This document shows positions 35,171 through 43,018 of a DNA stretch of 64,000 bases, one piece after another; the stretch's first letter is position 1; every line of letters begins with the position of its first letter. Origin of the DNA: Chitinophaga sp. CF418 (GTDB taxonomy: Bacteria; Bacteroidota; Bacteroidia; Chitinophagales; Chitinophagaceae). The notes beneath the pieces were generated by a model that did not search any database, was not told where the DNA came from, and was given only the letters and a program-made list of their open reading frames with translations. Made by a program: the position numbers and the translations under genes. The stretch lies in the NCBI RefSeq assembly GCF_900142925.1, contig NZ_FRCN01000013.1, forward strand, positions 113,880 to 177,879, given 5' to 3'.

Positions 35171-35503
35171 AAAAGGTTTTGACAATCAGATTCTTCTTTA
35201 CACCAATCGGAGGACAACGACGATATTGTCCGGTATATATAATGATCTATTTTGGATTTCGATGCTAAAGTGAATCTCGGCAAACGACGGGCACAGCTTA
35301 GCATATGCACAAACTGCAAACAGGTAGGTTCAGGTTGTTAACGGTAGATTACAATTTTTGGGATAAAAGCTGACAGACGGGCTAGCTATAATTCCTGTTA
35401 AAGGGAATTATAGCTAGCCCGTCCCGTAATTGCACGGCAAAGATAATGACTCGCAATCACAAACATGTTACCACTGATGTAAATTTAAACAACAGTTTAA
35501 CTT
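35171..35503. other. 333-bp region between efflux operon and lipA
   Basis: Both flanking genes point left, so this is the upstream region of the efflux operon and the downstream region of lipA. It holds a 48-bp inverted repeat at 35376-35423. I see no clean -33/-7 promoter for the efflux operon and no gene for a local regulator. Confidence 0.55.
35376..35423. repeat. Perfect inverted repeat with 20-bp arms
   Basis: Arms 35376-35395 and 35404-35423 are exact inverted copies around an 8-nt loop (TGTTAAAG). On the minus strand it comes 80 nt after the lipA stop, but no U-run follows directly. It is either a terminator of unusual length or a binding site controlling the efflux operon. Confidence 0.8.
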
Positions 35504-36424
35504 CTATTTCACTGTGCGTCCACTATGAATATGTTTTTCTGCATGGTAAGAGGATCTTACCAATGGTCCTGATTCGACATAATCCAGGCCCATATTATAT
35601 CCTATTTCACGCAATTCTGCGAACTCGTCAGGGTGAACGAAACGGACAACCGGCAGATGTTTTGGGGTAGGTTGAAGGTATTGTCCGAGTGTCACCACAT
35701 CACATCCATTGTCGTACAGGTCTTGCATAGCCTGTACCACTTCCTCTTTAGTTTCACCAAGACCGAGCATGATACCGCTTTTGGTACGCATGCCTCCATC
35801 TTTCAGGCGACGGATCACTTCCAGGCTGCGGTGATATTTTGCCTGGATACGTACCTGTTTGGTGAGGCGTTCCACTGTTTCGAGGTTGTGGGATACTACT
35901 TCCGGGGCTACATCAATGATGCGCTGGAGGTTTTCCCACTGTCCTCTGAAGTCAGGGATCAATGTTTCCATTGTGGTATCCGGATTCAGTGACCTGACTG
36001 CTTTAATTGTATTAGCCCAGATGATGGAACCACCATCTTTCAGCTCATCTCTGTCCACAGAAGTGATCACAGCGTGTTTCACTTTCATGAGGTAAATCGC
36101 TTCTGCAACCCGTTGAGGTTCATCCCAATCCACAGCTTCCGGCCTGCCGGTAGCTACTGCGCAGAAACCACAGCTGCGGGTACAGATATTCCCCAGGATC
36201 ATAAAAGTGGCGGTGCCGGCACCCCAGCATTCACCCATATTAGGGCAATTTCCGCTCTCACAGATCGTGTGTAACTTATGTGTATCAACCAGGTTACGTA
36301 CCTGCTTATAACTCTCTCCTATTGGCAACTTAACCCTCAGCCAGTCCGGTTTTTTAGTTCTCGGAGCAGCGGCAGCAGGTGCTGTGCTGCATGGCGTTGC
36401 GGTTGTAATCGGTGTTTCTTCCAT
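35504..36424 (-). CDS. lipA: Lipoyl synthase
   Basis: Radical-SAM enzyme that inserts two sulfurs into octanoyl chains to give lipoyl cofactors. The 306-residue protein has the auxiliary-cluster cysteines C55, C60, C66 (CESGNCPNMGEC), the radical-SAM motif CTRSCGFC (C81, C85, C88), and the C-terminal VRSSYHAE motif. Length is normal. gcvP, also in the window, belongs to a lipoate-dependent system, but the two are not linked. It lies 41 bp after the neighbouring outer-membrane-type gene. Confidence 0.97.
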   Translation of the reverse strand: MEETPITTATPCSTAPAAAAPRTKKPDWLRVKLPIGESYKQVRNLVDTHKLHTICESGNCPNMGECWGAGTATFMILGNICTRSCGFCAVATGRPEAVDWDEPQRVAEAIYLMKVKHAVITSVDRDELKDGGSIIWANTIKAVRSLNPDTTMETLIPDFRGQWENLQRIIDVAPEVVSHNLETVERLTKQVRIQAKYHRSLEVIRRLKDGGMRTKSGIMLGLGETKEEVVQAMQDLYDNGCDVVTLGQYLQPTPKHLPVVRFVHPDEFAELREIGYNMGLDYVESGPLVRSSYHAEKHIHSGRTVK

Positions 36425-36465
36425 CTCTGATCCTTTCTTTAGGACACAAATTTAATACTTCTCAG

Positions 36466-37317
36466 CTATTTCTTATCCCAACGCTTTCCAAACTGAAGAG
36501 CTATATATGCATTGAAGAAGAATTTTTTGCTACCCTGGTCTATCATAATATTGATATCCTTGGTATAATATTCCGCATTCACACCCACTTCCAGGGCGCT
36601 TACCACCTCATTGAAACGGGCCCAGTCGAACCGCAGACCTGTTTTTGCGTGTACACCGGGAACGATGCTGAGTTCTCCCCAGCCTTTGCCGAAGCCTGCT
36701 CCACCTATAATAGACGCCCTATCCAGGAATGCCTGATCATATAAGGGGTTCTGGCCATATTTAACCTGTATTCCTTGTTCGGTATTGGGATCTACGATAT
36801 TGAGATAATAAGGTTTCAGCATACCCACAGAAAGGCCACCATAGTAGATCGCGTTCACGAGCACTCCATTTTTGTTGGCTTTCCCACCGATCAGCCTTTG
36901 CTGTCCTACCCCCAGTTTTACCTGGTAGAAGTTATTCTGCTTGCCATATATGTAGGGTTTCTCTGAATAGATAAATCCATAAGGGTCAACACCTTTGGGT
37001 TGTCCGGCCTTTTTATCTTCCTTAGGGTTCTTTTTCTCACCAAATTCAATCTGAAAATAATTCACCTTGGTTCTGCTCTTCCGGTAACCTAATTCAAATA
37101 ACCCGGTCCAGCCGTCGGTATTTATCCTGGCGCCTGCTGAGAATTCTCTCTGATACAGGTTCTCTCCTTCTTCCAGTTGCTTGAACAATGAAATGCGTTT
37201 TAATTTCCGCTGTTCCCGTTGTTCTTTTTTGGAAAGTCCGTCCGTTGTTTTTGACTCCTGGGCATACAAACTACCCGCCATGACCAGTAGTAGCAAGGAT
37301 GAGTATAGTCTTTTCAC
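36466..37317 (-). CDS. Hypothetical outer-membrane beta-barrel-type protein
   Basis: A 283-residue protein with a signal peptide (MKRLYSSLLLLVMAGSLYAQ). The mature part alternates short hydrophobic and aromatic beta-strand-like segments (FQIEFGEKK, FYQVKLGVGQQRLIGG, AIYYGGLSVGMLKPYYLNI) and ends in ALQFGKRWDKK, resembling barrel proteins without a named family. Start is GTG at 37317, the position giving the signal peptide. It is immediately upstream of lipA, perhaps in one transcript; a functional link is not evident. Confidence 0.75.
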   Translation of the reverse strand: MKRLYSSLLLLVMAGSLYAQESKTTDGLSKKEQREQRKLKRISLFKQLEEGENLYQREFSAGARINTDGWTGLFELGYRKSRTKVNYFQIEFGEKKNPKEDKKAGQPKGVDPYGFIYSEKPYIYGKQNNFYQVKLGVGQQRLIGGKANKNGVLVNAIYYGGLSVGMLKPYYLNIVDPNTEQGIQVKYGQNPLYDQAFLDRASIIGGAGFGKGWGELSIVPGVHAKTGLRFDWARFNEVVSALEVGVNAEYYTKDINIMIDQGSKKFFFNAYIALQFGKRWDKK

Positions 37318-37707
37318 CTGTATAGATTTGTTTAGTTAAGGGAGTATAGCCGCCGGGCTATGCTATATAAACGTAAGGGGCATTATATTGGTATGCCTGC
37401 TGTTACAAACCTACACGTTTTTTCTGTCATGTGTAAATTTGTTTTTGTCTGTAAACCCACGCCCATGTATATATAACGCCGTAACAGGGAAATGGTTACA
37501 GGATCGTCGGTGATGGGAAAATGGCGGGCTGTTCGCGACTCCCGTGGCATCAGTTCCCATTCCGGCGGGCGCCCTATTCCTTTCCCCTGGGTGGCATCCG
37601 GGTTACAAATACATCGTTCCTCCGAAGCTCATCGACGCGGATGATTCCGTATTGTTAGTACGCCTTTACCATGCCTTTGCCATGCCTTTGCCCTGCCTTT
37701 GCCCTGC
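37318..37707. other. 390-bp intergenic region
   Basis: Lies between the outer-membrane-type gene and DUF2851, both minus. It contains an 11-bp-period tandem array at its right end (37660-37714). The middle (about 37490-37560) is GC-rich with partly complementary segments (such as GATGGGAA and TTCCCATT). ATGCCAC occurs twice on the minus strand. I identify no gene or known RNA. Confidence 0.5.
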
Positions 37708-37714
37708 CTAAAAG
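37660..37714. repeat. 11-bp-period tandem repeat array, locus C
   Basis: Abutting units on the plus strand: ACGCCTTTACC (37660), ATGCCTTTGCC (37671), ATGCCTTTGCC (37682), CTGCCTTTGCC (37693), then a decayed CTGCCTAAAAG (37704). The array overlaps the stop codon of the DUF2851 gene (37708-37710 on the minus strand), so its purine-rich strand starts the 3' untranslated part of that mRNA. Confidence 0.85.
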
Positions 37715-39015
37715 TGGACCTGAAGGTCAGACCGAAGTAACCTGGTCCCGATAGCACACTTCAGACAATGTTTTTCATTACAGTAGTATTGTTTCAGCTG
37801 TAATAGGGCCTGGCTTTCTCCGGCAGAATCTGCCTTGATATTCAACGTATTCCAAACAGTCATAACATGATTTTCCTCGGCGGGTAGCTGGCCCATAAAA
37901 TTGATGGCCTTCTCCTGGTAGCGGCTGTCCCCCTTCTCCCTGCCATACAGGTATAACAGTGGCAATACGGTATTGACCAGAATATTGTGTATGGCGCGGG
38001 TACCAGGCAACTGCGTCCGGTTGACGGGTTTACCAAACCTGTAATGCGTCAGCCAGTAATCGGACGGCCGGACCTGCAGCATTTTTTCCAGGCTGGTTAC
38101 ATCCGGGGCATCCAGCATCCGGGAGAACAGGTGTGGGATCTTATGAAGCAGTGTGGCCAGGAAGGCGATCTTCATACTTGGGAAAGACGCAGGACGCATC
38201 CGCAGCCATTTCCAGTTCTGAGCATCTAATGGTGTAAGGCGATATTTGTGCCGCAGGTAAGTGTACTCTCGCTGTAGTCCCTTCATATAAAGATCCGGGG
38301 CTATCTCATCCAGCATTCCTGCCTGTCCGAACAGCAATGACTCCAACCGGAACAGGTCATGCTGGTGACGAAGCAGTAATTTATAGGGCAGGGACTGGGC
38401 TAAATGCAGGAATACTTCCCCGTTCACAGGCATACCGGCCGCTCTGGCCATAGCACGGAAGCATACTTCCTCCCAATCGTACTGCGTTTGTAATAGCCAG
38501 GCCTTCAGCAGGTCTGCCTTTTGCTCCAGCCGCTCCACCAGCAGGCGGTCTTTCCAACCCATCCAGACAAGTTCCGGTACATCCGCCAGGGATCCGGCAC
38601 AGGGTATAAGCGCTGCAGACTGCCGCAGGGACTCATATCGCTGTAACAGTAACTTGGGAATAGCATGTTGCAGCTCCAGGATAGGAATACCTCTCGTCGT
38701 CCCTTCCGGCATATCATGCTCAAATACAACATGCAGGATAACATTACGGTACTGCAGGTTATACTGATGTCCATGCCGGAACCAGTCAGACGTCTTCAGG
38801 TGCAGTTCCACATTGCCTGCCCATAATGTATCCCCGATGCGGATGCGTGCTGCAGTAAAATCGGGTCCTGCATGCCGGTTGTGCTGACCGGGATGATCAA
38901 TGTGTAAAGGTTCGCCCTCCAGTGTTGTAAGACCGGATTGGGTAAATAAGCGGAACTGCCAGATGTGTTGAAATAGCTCTTCTGCGAGAAGCGGATCAAC
39001 GTTCACAATGGTCAT
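37708..39015 (-). CDS. DUF2851 family protein
   Basis: A 435-residue protein of a family found mainly in Bacteroidota. It has the family's N-terminal core (ELFQHIWQFRLF, then HAGPDFTAARIRIGDTLWAGNVELHLKTSDWFRHGH and YRNVILHVVFEHD) and a Cys-rich C-terminus (YYCNEKHCLKCAIGTRLL). The core resembles nuclease-like folds in general outline, but no function is established. The ATG at 39015 is used in place of a TTG eleven codons earlier. It diverges from the SAM-riboswitch gene. Confidence 0.85.
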   Translation of the reverse strand: MTIVNVDPLLAEELFQHIWQFRLFTQSGLTTLEGEPLHIDHPGQHNRHAGPDFTAARIRIGDTLWAGNVELHLKTSDWFRHGHQYNLQYRNVILHVVFEHDMPEGTTRGIPILELQHAIPKLLLQRYESLRQSAALIPCAGSLADVPELVWMGWKDRLLVERLEQKADLLKAWLLQTQYDWEEVCFRAMARAAGMPVNGEVFLHLAQSLPYKLLLRHQHDLFRLESLLFGQAGMLDEIAPDLYMKGLQREYTYLRHKYRLTPLDAQNWKWLRMRPASFPSMKIAFLATLLHKIPHLFSRMLDAPDVTSLEKMLQVRPSDYWLTHYRFGKPVNRTQLPGTRAIHNILVNTVLPLLYLYGREKGDSRYQEKAINFMGQLPAEENHVMTVWNTLNIKADSAGESQALLQLKQYYCNEKHCLKCAIGTRLLRSDLQVHF

Positions 39016-39107
39016 AAATGGTTGGTTAACAGAGTGATTAAAAATCAATCAAAGGGAAACAAATTAATGAAAAAACAAGTACGTTCAAAAAATTAAAAAT
39101 ATTCCTT

Positions 39108-39140
39108 TTTGGAAATCTCATCAAAGTACCTTTAACTTTG
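39108..39140 (+). promoter_or_regulatory. Bacteroidota-type promoter of the SAM-riboswitch transcript
   Basis: TTTG at 39108-39111 and TAACTTTG at 39133-39140 are separated by 21 bp, the spacing expected for -33 and -7 elements. Transcription would begin near 39147, just before the riboswitch. Confidence 0.75.
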
Positions 39141-39160
39141 CACCCAGTTCTTACACATGA

Positions 39161-39276
39161 CTTATCCAGAAAGGCGGAGGGACTTGGCCCTGCGATGCCT
39201 TAGCAACCAACCTGCAGTAATGCAGGGAAAGGTGCTAATTCCGGCCCCGGTTATATGATAACCGAGGGAAGATAAG
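39161..39276 (+). ncRNA. SAM-I (S-box) riboswitch
   Basis: Classic S-box features in order: CTTATC (39161-39166) pairing with GATAAG (39271-39276) as P1; AGAAAGGCGGAGGGA next to P2; TGCGATGCCTTAGCAACC; a P3 helix CCTGCAGTAATGCAGG; AAAGGTGCTAATTCC; and a final helix GGTTATATGATAACC. With SAM bound, the terminator downstream should form and stop transcription. It controls a transsulfuration gene, which fits methionine feedback. Confidence 0.95.
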
Positions 39277-39315
39277 TTGGCAGAGATTGATATTCATCGT
39301 AATAAAATACCTGAA

Positions 39316-39345
39316 GGCTCTTCCAACGACGGAAGGGCTTTTTTT
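39316..39345 (+). terminator. Riboswitch-controlled terminator
   Basis: GGCTCTTCC pairs with GGAAGGGCT (with G-U), a 6-nt loop, then a run of seven Ts ending at 39345. It is the expression platform of the upstream SAM riboswitch. Confidence 0.85.
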
Positions 39346-39435
39346 ATGCCCTTTATTCTGGTAGTTATTGACCAAAGAATGTCTGATTGTGCATATGCCA
39401 ACCAGGGTATAATAACAGTATAATTGCTTTGAAGA

Positions 39436-40614
39436 TTGAAAATAGCTACTCAATTATTACATAGCATCCCGGTGGATGAATTGACGGGCGCCATTTCCGT
39501 TCCCATCTACCAGACCTCCACTTTTGTGCAGGAATCTCCGGGGATCAACAAGGGATTTGAATTTTCCCGTGCCAATAATCCTACACGCAAGGTGCTGGAA
39601 AACATCATCTGCAACCTGGAAGAAGGGCATGCAGGTTTTGCTTTCGCCAGTGGTATGGCTGCTATTGATGCAGTGATGAAACTGTTGAAAACCGGCGATG
39701 AGATCATGGCAGTAGAAGATACCTATGGCGGTATTTTCCAGATGTTCCAGCACATGTTTGAACGCTTTGGCATCAAAGCAAACTTCGTAGATACCAGCAA
39801 TACCGATAAAGTACTGGCGGCCATCACTCCCAACACAAAGATGATATGGCTGGAATCTCCCACCAATCCTACTTTACGCATATCTGATATCAAATCCATC
39901 AGCAAGATAGCTAAACAGCATAATGTATTGCTGGTGGTGGACAATACACTCTGTACACCATTGATACAGCAGCCCATGCCATTGGGCGCCGATATTGTGA
40001 TACACAGCGCTACCAAATACCTGGCAGGTCATACCGACGTCATTGCCGGACTGGTAGTAGTGAATTCAAAAATATTGGCAGATCAGCTGCGCTTTAACCA
40101 GAACATTTCCGGTAGTATACTCAGTCCCTTTGAGGCCTGGTTGACTATCAGGGGCATTGAAACCCTCTGCCTCCGTCTGGATAAACAATGCAGTAACGCG
40201 ATGGCCGTTGCCACCTGGCTGTCTACACATCCTGCCGTGGATAAGGTATTTTACCCGGGACTGAGCACACATAAAAATCATCATATCGCACGTAAACAGC
40301 AGAAACAATACGGCGCACTTGTCAGCTTCTCTCTCAAGAGCGATAACATAAAGAATGCTATCCGCGTGGTGAACAGCACCAAGTTATTCAAACTGGCGGA
40401 GAGCTTCGGAGGAGTAAAAAGTATGCTGGATCATCCGGCAACAATGACTCACCGCAACATCCCGGAAGAATTCCGGAAGAAGACCGGACTGCAGGATTCC
40501 TGTATCCGCCTGTCTGTAGGTATCGAGGATGCTGAAGATCTGATCAACGATCTGAAACAGGCATTGGACAAACTGAACCTGCCTGCAGGGAAACAGATCA
40601 CGGTACTACAGTAA
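39436..40614 (+). CDS. Cys/Met-metabolism PLP enzyme (cystathionine gamma-synthase type)
   Basis: A 392-residue PLP enzyme of the transsulfuration group. Signs: YQTSTF, SRANNPTRKVLE, the stretch LVVDNTLCTPLIQQP, and K194 in SATKYLAGHTDVIAG as the Schiff-base lysine. The start is TTG: a TGA lies two codons upstream (39430-39432) and the next codons match the family N-terminus. The riboswitch places it in methionine synthesis, so cystathionine gamma-synthase or O-acetylhomoserine sulfhydrylase is likely; cystathionine gamma-lyase is less so. Homoserine dehydrogenase follows 88 bp downstream. Confidence 0.9.
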   Translation: MKIATQLLHSIPVDELTGAISVPIYQTSTFVQESPGINKGFEFSRANNPTRKVLENIICNLEEGHAGFAFASGMAAIDAVMKLLKTGDEIMAVEDTYGGIFQMFQHMFERFGIKANFVDTSNTDKVLAAITPNTKMIWLESPTNPTLRISDIKSISKIAKQHNVLLVVDNTLCTPLIQQPMPLGADIVIHSATKYLAGHTDVIAGLVVVNSKILADQLRFNQNISGSILSPFEAWLTIRGIETLCLRLDKQCSNAMAVATWLSTHPAVDKVFYPGLSTHKNHHIARKQQKQYGALVSFSLKSDNIKNAIRVVNSTKLFKLAESFGGVKSMLDHPATMTHRNIPEEFRKKTGLQDSCIRLSVGIEDAEDLINDLKQALDKLNLPAGKQITVLQ

Positions 40615-40702
40615 CAAAATCAATTATTCACTACAAGTAATGCAGTTTGCTTTTTATCAACCTGCTGCATTAAAGGAAGTATATAAGCACTAAGTATAGA
40701 AC

Positions 40703-41899
40703 ATGGAAAACAAGATCATCAATTTAGGTATTTTCGGATTTGGTTGTGTGGGACAAGGGTTATACGAGGTACTCAACAGAACTAAAGGTATCAATGCCCG
40801 TATCAAAAAGATATGTATCAAAGACCCCAACAAATCGCGTCCTATTGACGCCAGTTACTTTACCACTGATAAAAATGAAATTCTCAATGATCCTACCATT
40901 GATGTAGTGGTAGAATTGATCAATGACACTGAAGCTGCATTTGAAATAGTAAGTACAGCGCTGCGTAATGGCAAGGCAGTAGTGAGCGCCAGCAAACGTA
41001 TGATCGCGGAAAACCTGCCGGCATTATACCAGCTGCAGGTAGAAAACAAAGTACCTTTCCTCTACGAAGCATCCAGCTGCGCAAGTATTCCTATCATCCG
41101 TAACCTGGAAGAATACTATGACAATGACCTGCTGAATGCTGTGGAAGGCATCTGCAACGGCTCTACGAATTATATTCTCACCAAGATATTTGAAGAGAAC
41201 CTGAGCTTTGAAGCTGCGCTGCAACAGGCACAGGACAAAGGGTTCGCAGAAACAGATCCTACCCTGGATATTGAAGGATTTGATCCTAAGTTCAAGATCG
41301 TGATCCTGTTATTACATGCCTTCGGTACTTTCGTAAAACCGGAAGAAGTATTCAACTATGGTATCCATCATCTGAATGATTTTGATATACAATTCGCAAA
41401 GCAACGTAACTGTACCATTAAGCTGATCGGTAACTGCCGCAGGCAGAACGGACATGTGAATGCATATGTACTGCCACATCTTATCAGGGAGCATAACCTG
41501 TTGTATGATGTATACAATGAATACAATGGTATCCTGCTGGAGAGCGCATTCACCGATAAACAGTTCTTTGTGGGTAAAGGTGCAGGCGGTACTGCTACTG
41601 GTAGTGCTGTGTTGTCAGACATCTCTGCATTGTTATATAACTACCGCTACGAGTATAAAAAGATCAAACAATCCAATCAGCCAGCCTTTACGAATGATGT
41701 ACAACTGAAAGTATATCTGCGTTACCGCACTGCTGACCAGGTACATCTTGCAGACTTCTACAACATCTCTGAGAAATATGAGTCTGCTACATACAGCTAT
41801 GTAGTAGGTGTCATCAACCTTGAGAAGATGAAAAACGCCGCCTGGCTGAAGAACAAGGATGTGAACCTGCTGGTGCTGGAAGAGGAACTCGGACGTTAG
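40703..41899 (+). CDS. Homoserine dehydrogenase
   Basis: Makes homoserine from aspartate semialdehyde, the branch-point precursor of methionine and threonine. The 398-residue protein has the NAD(P) motif LGIFGFGCVGQG, then YEASSCASIPIIRNLEEYYDNDLLNAVEGICNGSTNYIL (the catalytic-domain motif region), and FAETDPTLDIEGFDPKFK. It is somewhat shorter than enzymes with a C-terminal ACT domain, so allosteric control by threonine may be absent. It follows the SAM-riboswitch gene and is probably under the same control. A hairpin terminator follows. Confidence 0.93.
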   Translation: MENKIINLGIFGFGCVGQGLYEVLNRTKGINARIKKICIKDPNKSRPIDASYFTTDKNEILNDPTIDVVVELINDTEAAFEIVSTALRNGKAVVSASKRMIAENLPALYQLQVENKVPFLYEASSCASIPIIRNLEEYYDNDLLNAVEGICNGSTNYILTKIFEENLSFEAALQQAQDKGFAETDPTLDIEGFDPKFKIVILLLHAFGTFVKPEEVFNYGIHHLNDFDIQFAKQRNCTIKLIGNCRRQNGHVNAYVLPHLIREHNLLYDVYNEYNGILLESAFTDKQFFVGKGAGGTATGSAVLSDISALLYNYRYEYKKIKQSNQPAFTNDVQLKVYLRYRTADQVHLADFYNISEKYESATYSYVVGVINLEKMKNAAWLKNKDVNLLVLEEELGR

Positions 41900-41924
41900 T
41901 CTTCATTAATCAGCCATATACGCG

Positions 41925-41960
41925 GAGGGTATCAGTTCATTCTGATACCCTCTTATTTTT
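41925..41960 (+). terminator. Rho-independent terminator
   Basis: GAGGGTATCAG (41925-41935) and CTGATACCCTC (41942-41952) are perfect inverted repeats with a 6-nt loop, followed by T-rich sequence. It ends the homoserine dehydrogenase transcript. Confidence 0.88.
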
Positions 41961-41996
41961 TGAAGTCTATAGGTCTTTCCCAATAGCGGTGCTTTG

Positions 41997-42004
41997 TATA
42001 TTTG
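41997..42004 (+). promoter_or_regulatory. Candidate -7 promoter element for DUF1801 gene
   Basis: TATATTTG fits TAnnTTTG; a TTTC (close to TTTG) sits about 19 bp upstream. Transcription would start near 42011, leaving a leader of roughly 12 nt before the ATG at 42023. Confidence 0.5.
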
Positions 42005-42022
42005 CATTAAATACCCCATCTC

Positions 42023-42385
42023 ATGAAAAACGCCGCTCCAGACATTGACACCTACATTGCTGAATTTCCCGAAGATATACAGGCCCGGCTACAGGAAATC
42101 CGCGCTACTATTCATAAGGCTGCGCCGGAGGCAACAGAAGCTATCAAATATGCCATACCAACTTTCGTACTGAAAGGCAACCTGGTGCATTTTGCGGCAT
42201 TTAAAAATCATATTGGTTTCTACCCAGCACCAACAGGTATTAAAGCGTTTGAAAAAGAATTATCAGCGTATAAGCAGGGAAAAGGTTCTGTACAGTTCCC
42301 ATTGGATGAGCCTATACCATTCGCGCTGATCACAAGGATCGTGGAGTACAGGGTTAAACAAAATACAGAGAAGAAGAAAAAGTAA
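42023..42385 (+). CDS. DUF1801 family protein (YdhG-like)
   Basis: A 120-residue protein with the family pattern: an N-terminal helix DIDTYIAEFPEDIQARLQEIRATIHKAAPEATEAIKYAIPTFVLKG followed by LVHFAAFKNHIGFYPAPTGI and FPLDEPIPFALI. The fold has been compared with frataxin-like iron chaperones, but function is not established. It has its own promoter element and a weak hairpin after it. No operon partners. Confidence 0.82.
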   Translation: MKNAAPDIDTYIAEFPEDIQARLQEIRATIHKAAPEATEAIKYAIPTFVLKGNLVHFAAFKNHIGFYPAPTGIKAFEKELSAYKQGKGSVQFPLDEPIPFALITRIVEYRVKQNTEKKKK

Positions 42386-42399
42386 ATCAATTGGATGGA

Positions 42400-42428
42400 G
42401 ATGACGCACAATATAACTGTACGTCATC
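42400..42428. terminator. Weak hairpin between convergent genes
   Basis: GATGACG (42400-42406) and CGTCATC (42422-42428) are 7-bp inverted repeats with a 15-nt loop, followed by a T-rich region inside the Maf gene's 3' end. It may terminate either DUF1801 or Maf transcription. Confidence 0.35.
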
Positions 42429-42433
42429 CCTGA

Positions 42434-43018
42434 TTAATTATTTTTAACGGCGATAGATTCCAGCGCTTCCACTACATTGCTTACAGGCAATCCCATCACA
42501 TTATAGAAACAACCATCAATACGATCTATGCCCACAGCTCCAATCCACTCCTGGATAGCGTAAGCACCGGCCTTGTCGTAAGGCTTGTAGGTGTCTACAT
42601 AGTAGGTGATCTGTTCAGTGGTCAGCGGTTTAAAATGTACAGCAGTTTCTTTCGAGAACGACAATTCTTCCTGCTCCCGTTTGATCACCACTCCTGTGAT
42701 AACCCGGTGTATACGGCCGCTCAGCGCTGACAGGATGCGGATGGCATCTTCACGGTCTTTGGGCTTGCCTATAATAGTATCATCTAAAACAACAACGGTA
42801 TCTGCTGTGATGATGATATCATCCGCAGTACACAAAGCCGCTACAGCTGCAGATTTCTGCCTGGCAATATACACGGGCACTTCCGGAATGGCCATATCAG
42901 CTGGAAAGGTCTCAGCCGTATCCACTACTTTCACTTCAAAAGGAATACCTGCCTGTTCCAGCAGTTGTTTTCTGCGTGGCGACTGCGAAGCCAGGATCAC
43001 ACGTTTTCCGGTATACAT
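42434..43018 (-). CDS. maf: Maf-family nucleotide pyrophosphatase
   Basis: House-cleaning enzyme that hydrolyses non-canonical nucleoside triphosphates. The 194-residue protein has ILASQSPRRKQLLEQAGIPFEV (the Maf signature), the ITADTVVVLDDTIIGKP metal-binding segment, and YKPYDKAGAYAIQEW. The start codon overlaps the stop of the UbiA-type gene by one base (TGATG on the minus strand), so the two are translated together. The subgroup (dTTP/UTP type) is not resolved. Confidence 0.92.
   Translation of the reverse strand: MYTGKRVILASQSPRRKQLLEQAGIPFEVKVVDTAETFPADMAIPEVPVYIARQKSAAVAALCTADDIIITADTVVVLDDTIIGKPKDREDAIRILSALSGRIHRVITGVVIKREQEELSFSKETAVHFKPLTTEQITYYVDTYKPYDKAGAYAIQEWIGAVGIDRIDGCFYNVMGLPVSNVVEALESIAVKNN

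Larger units (their letters stand above)
39016..39435. other. 420-bp regulatory region before the methionine-pathway gene
   Basis: Contains, in order, an A/T-rich stretch, a -33/-7 promoter (39108-39140), a SAM-I riboswitch (39161-39276) and a terminator hairpin (39316-39345). About 90 bp of unstructured sequence then lead to the TTG start codon. Confidence 0.85.
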
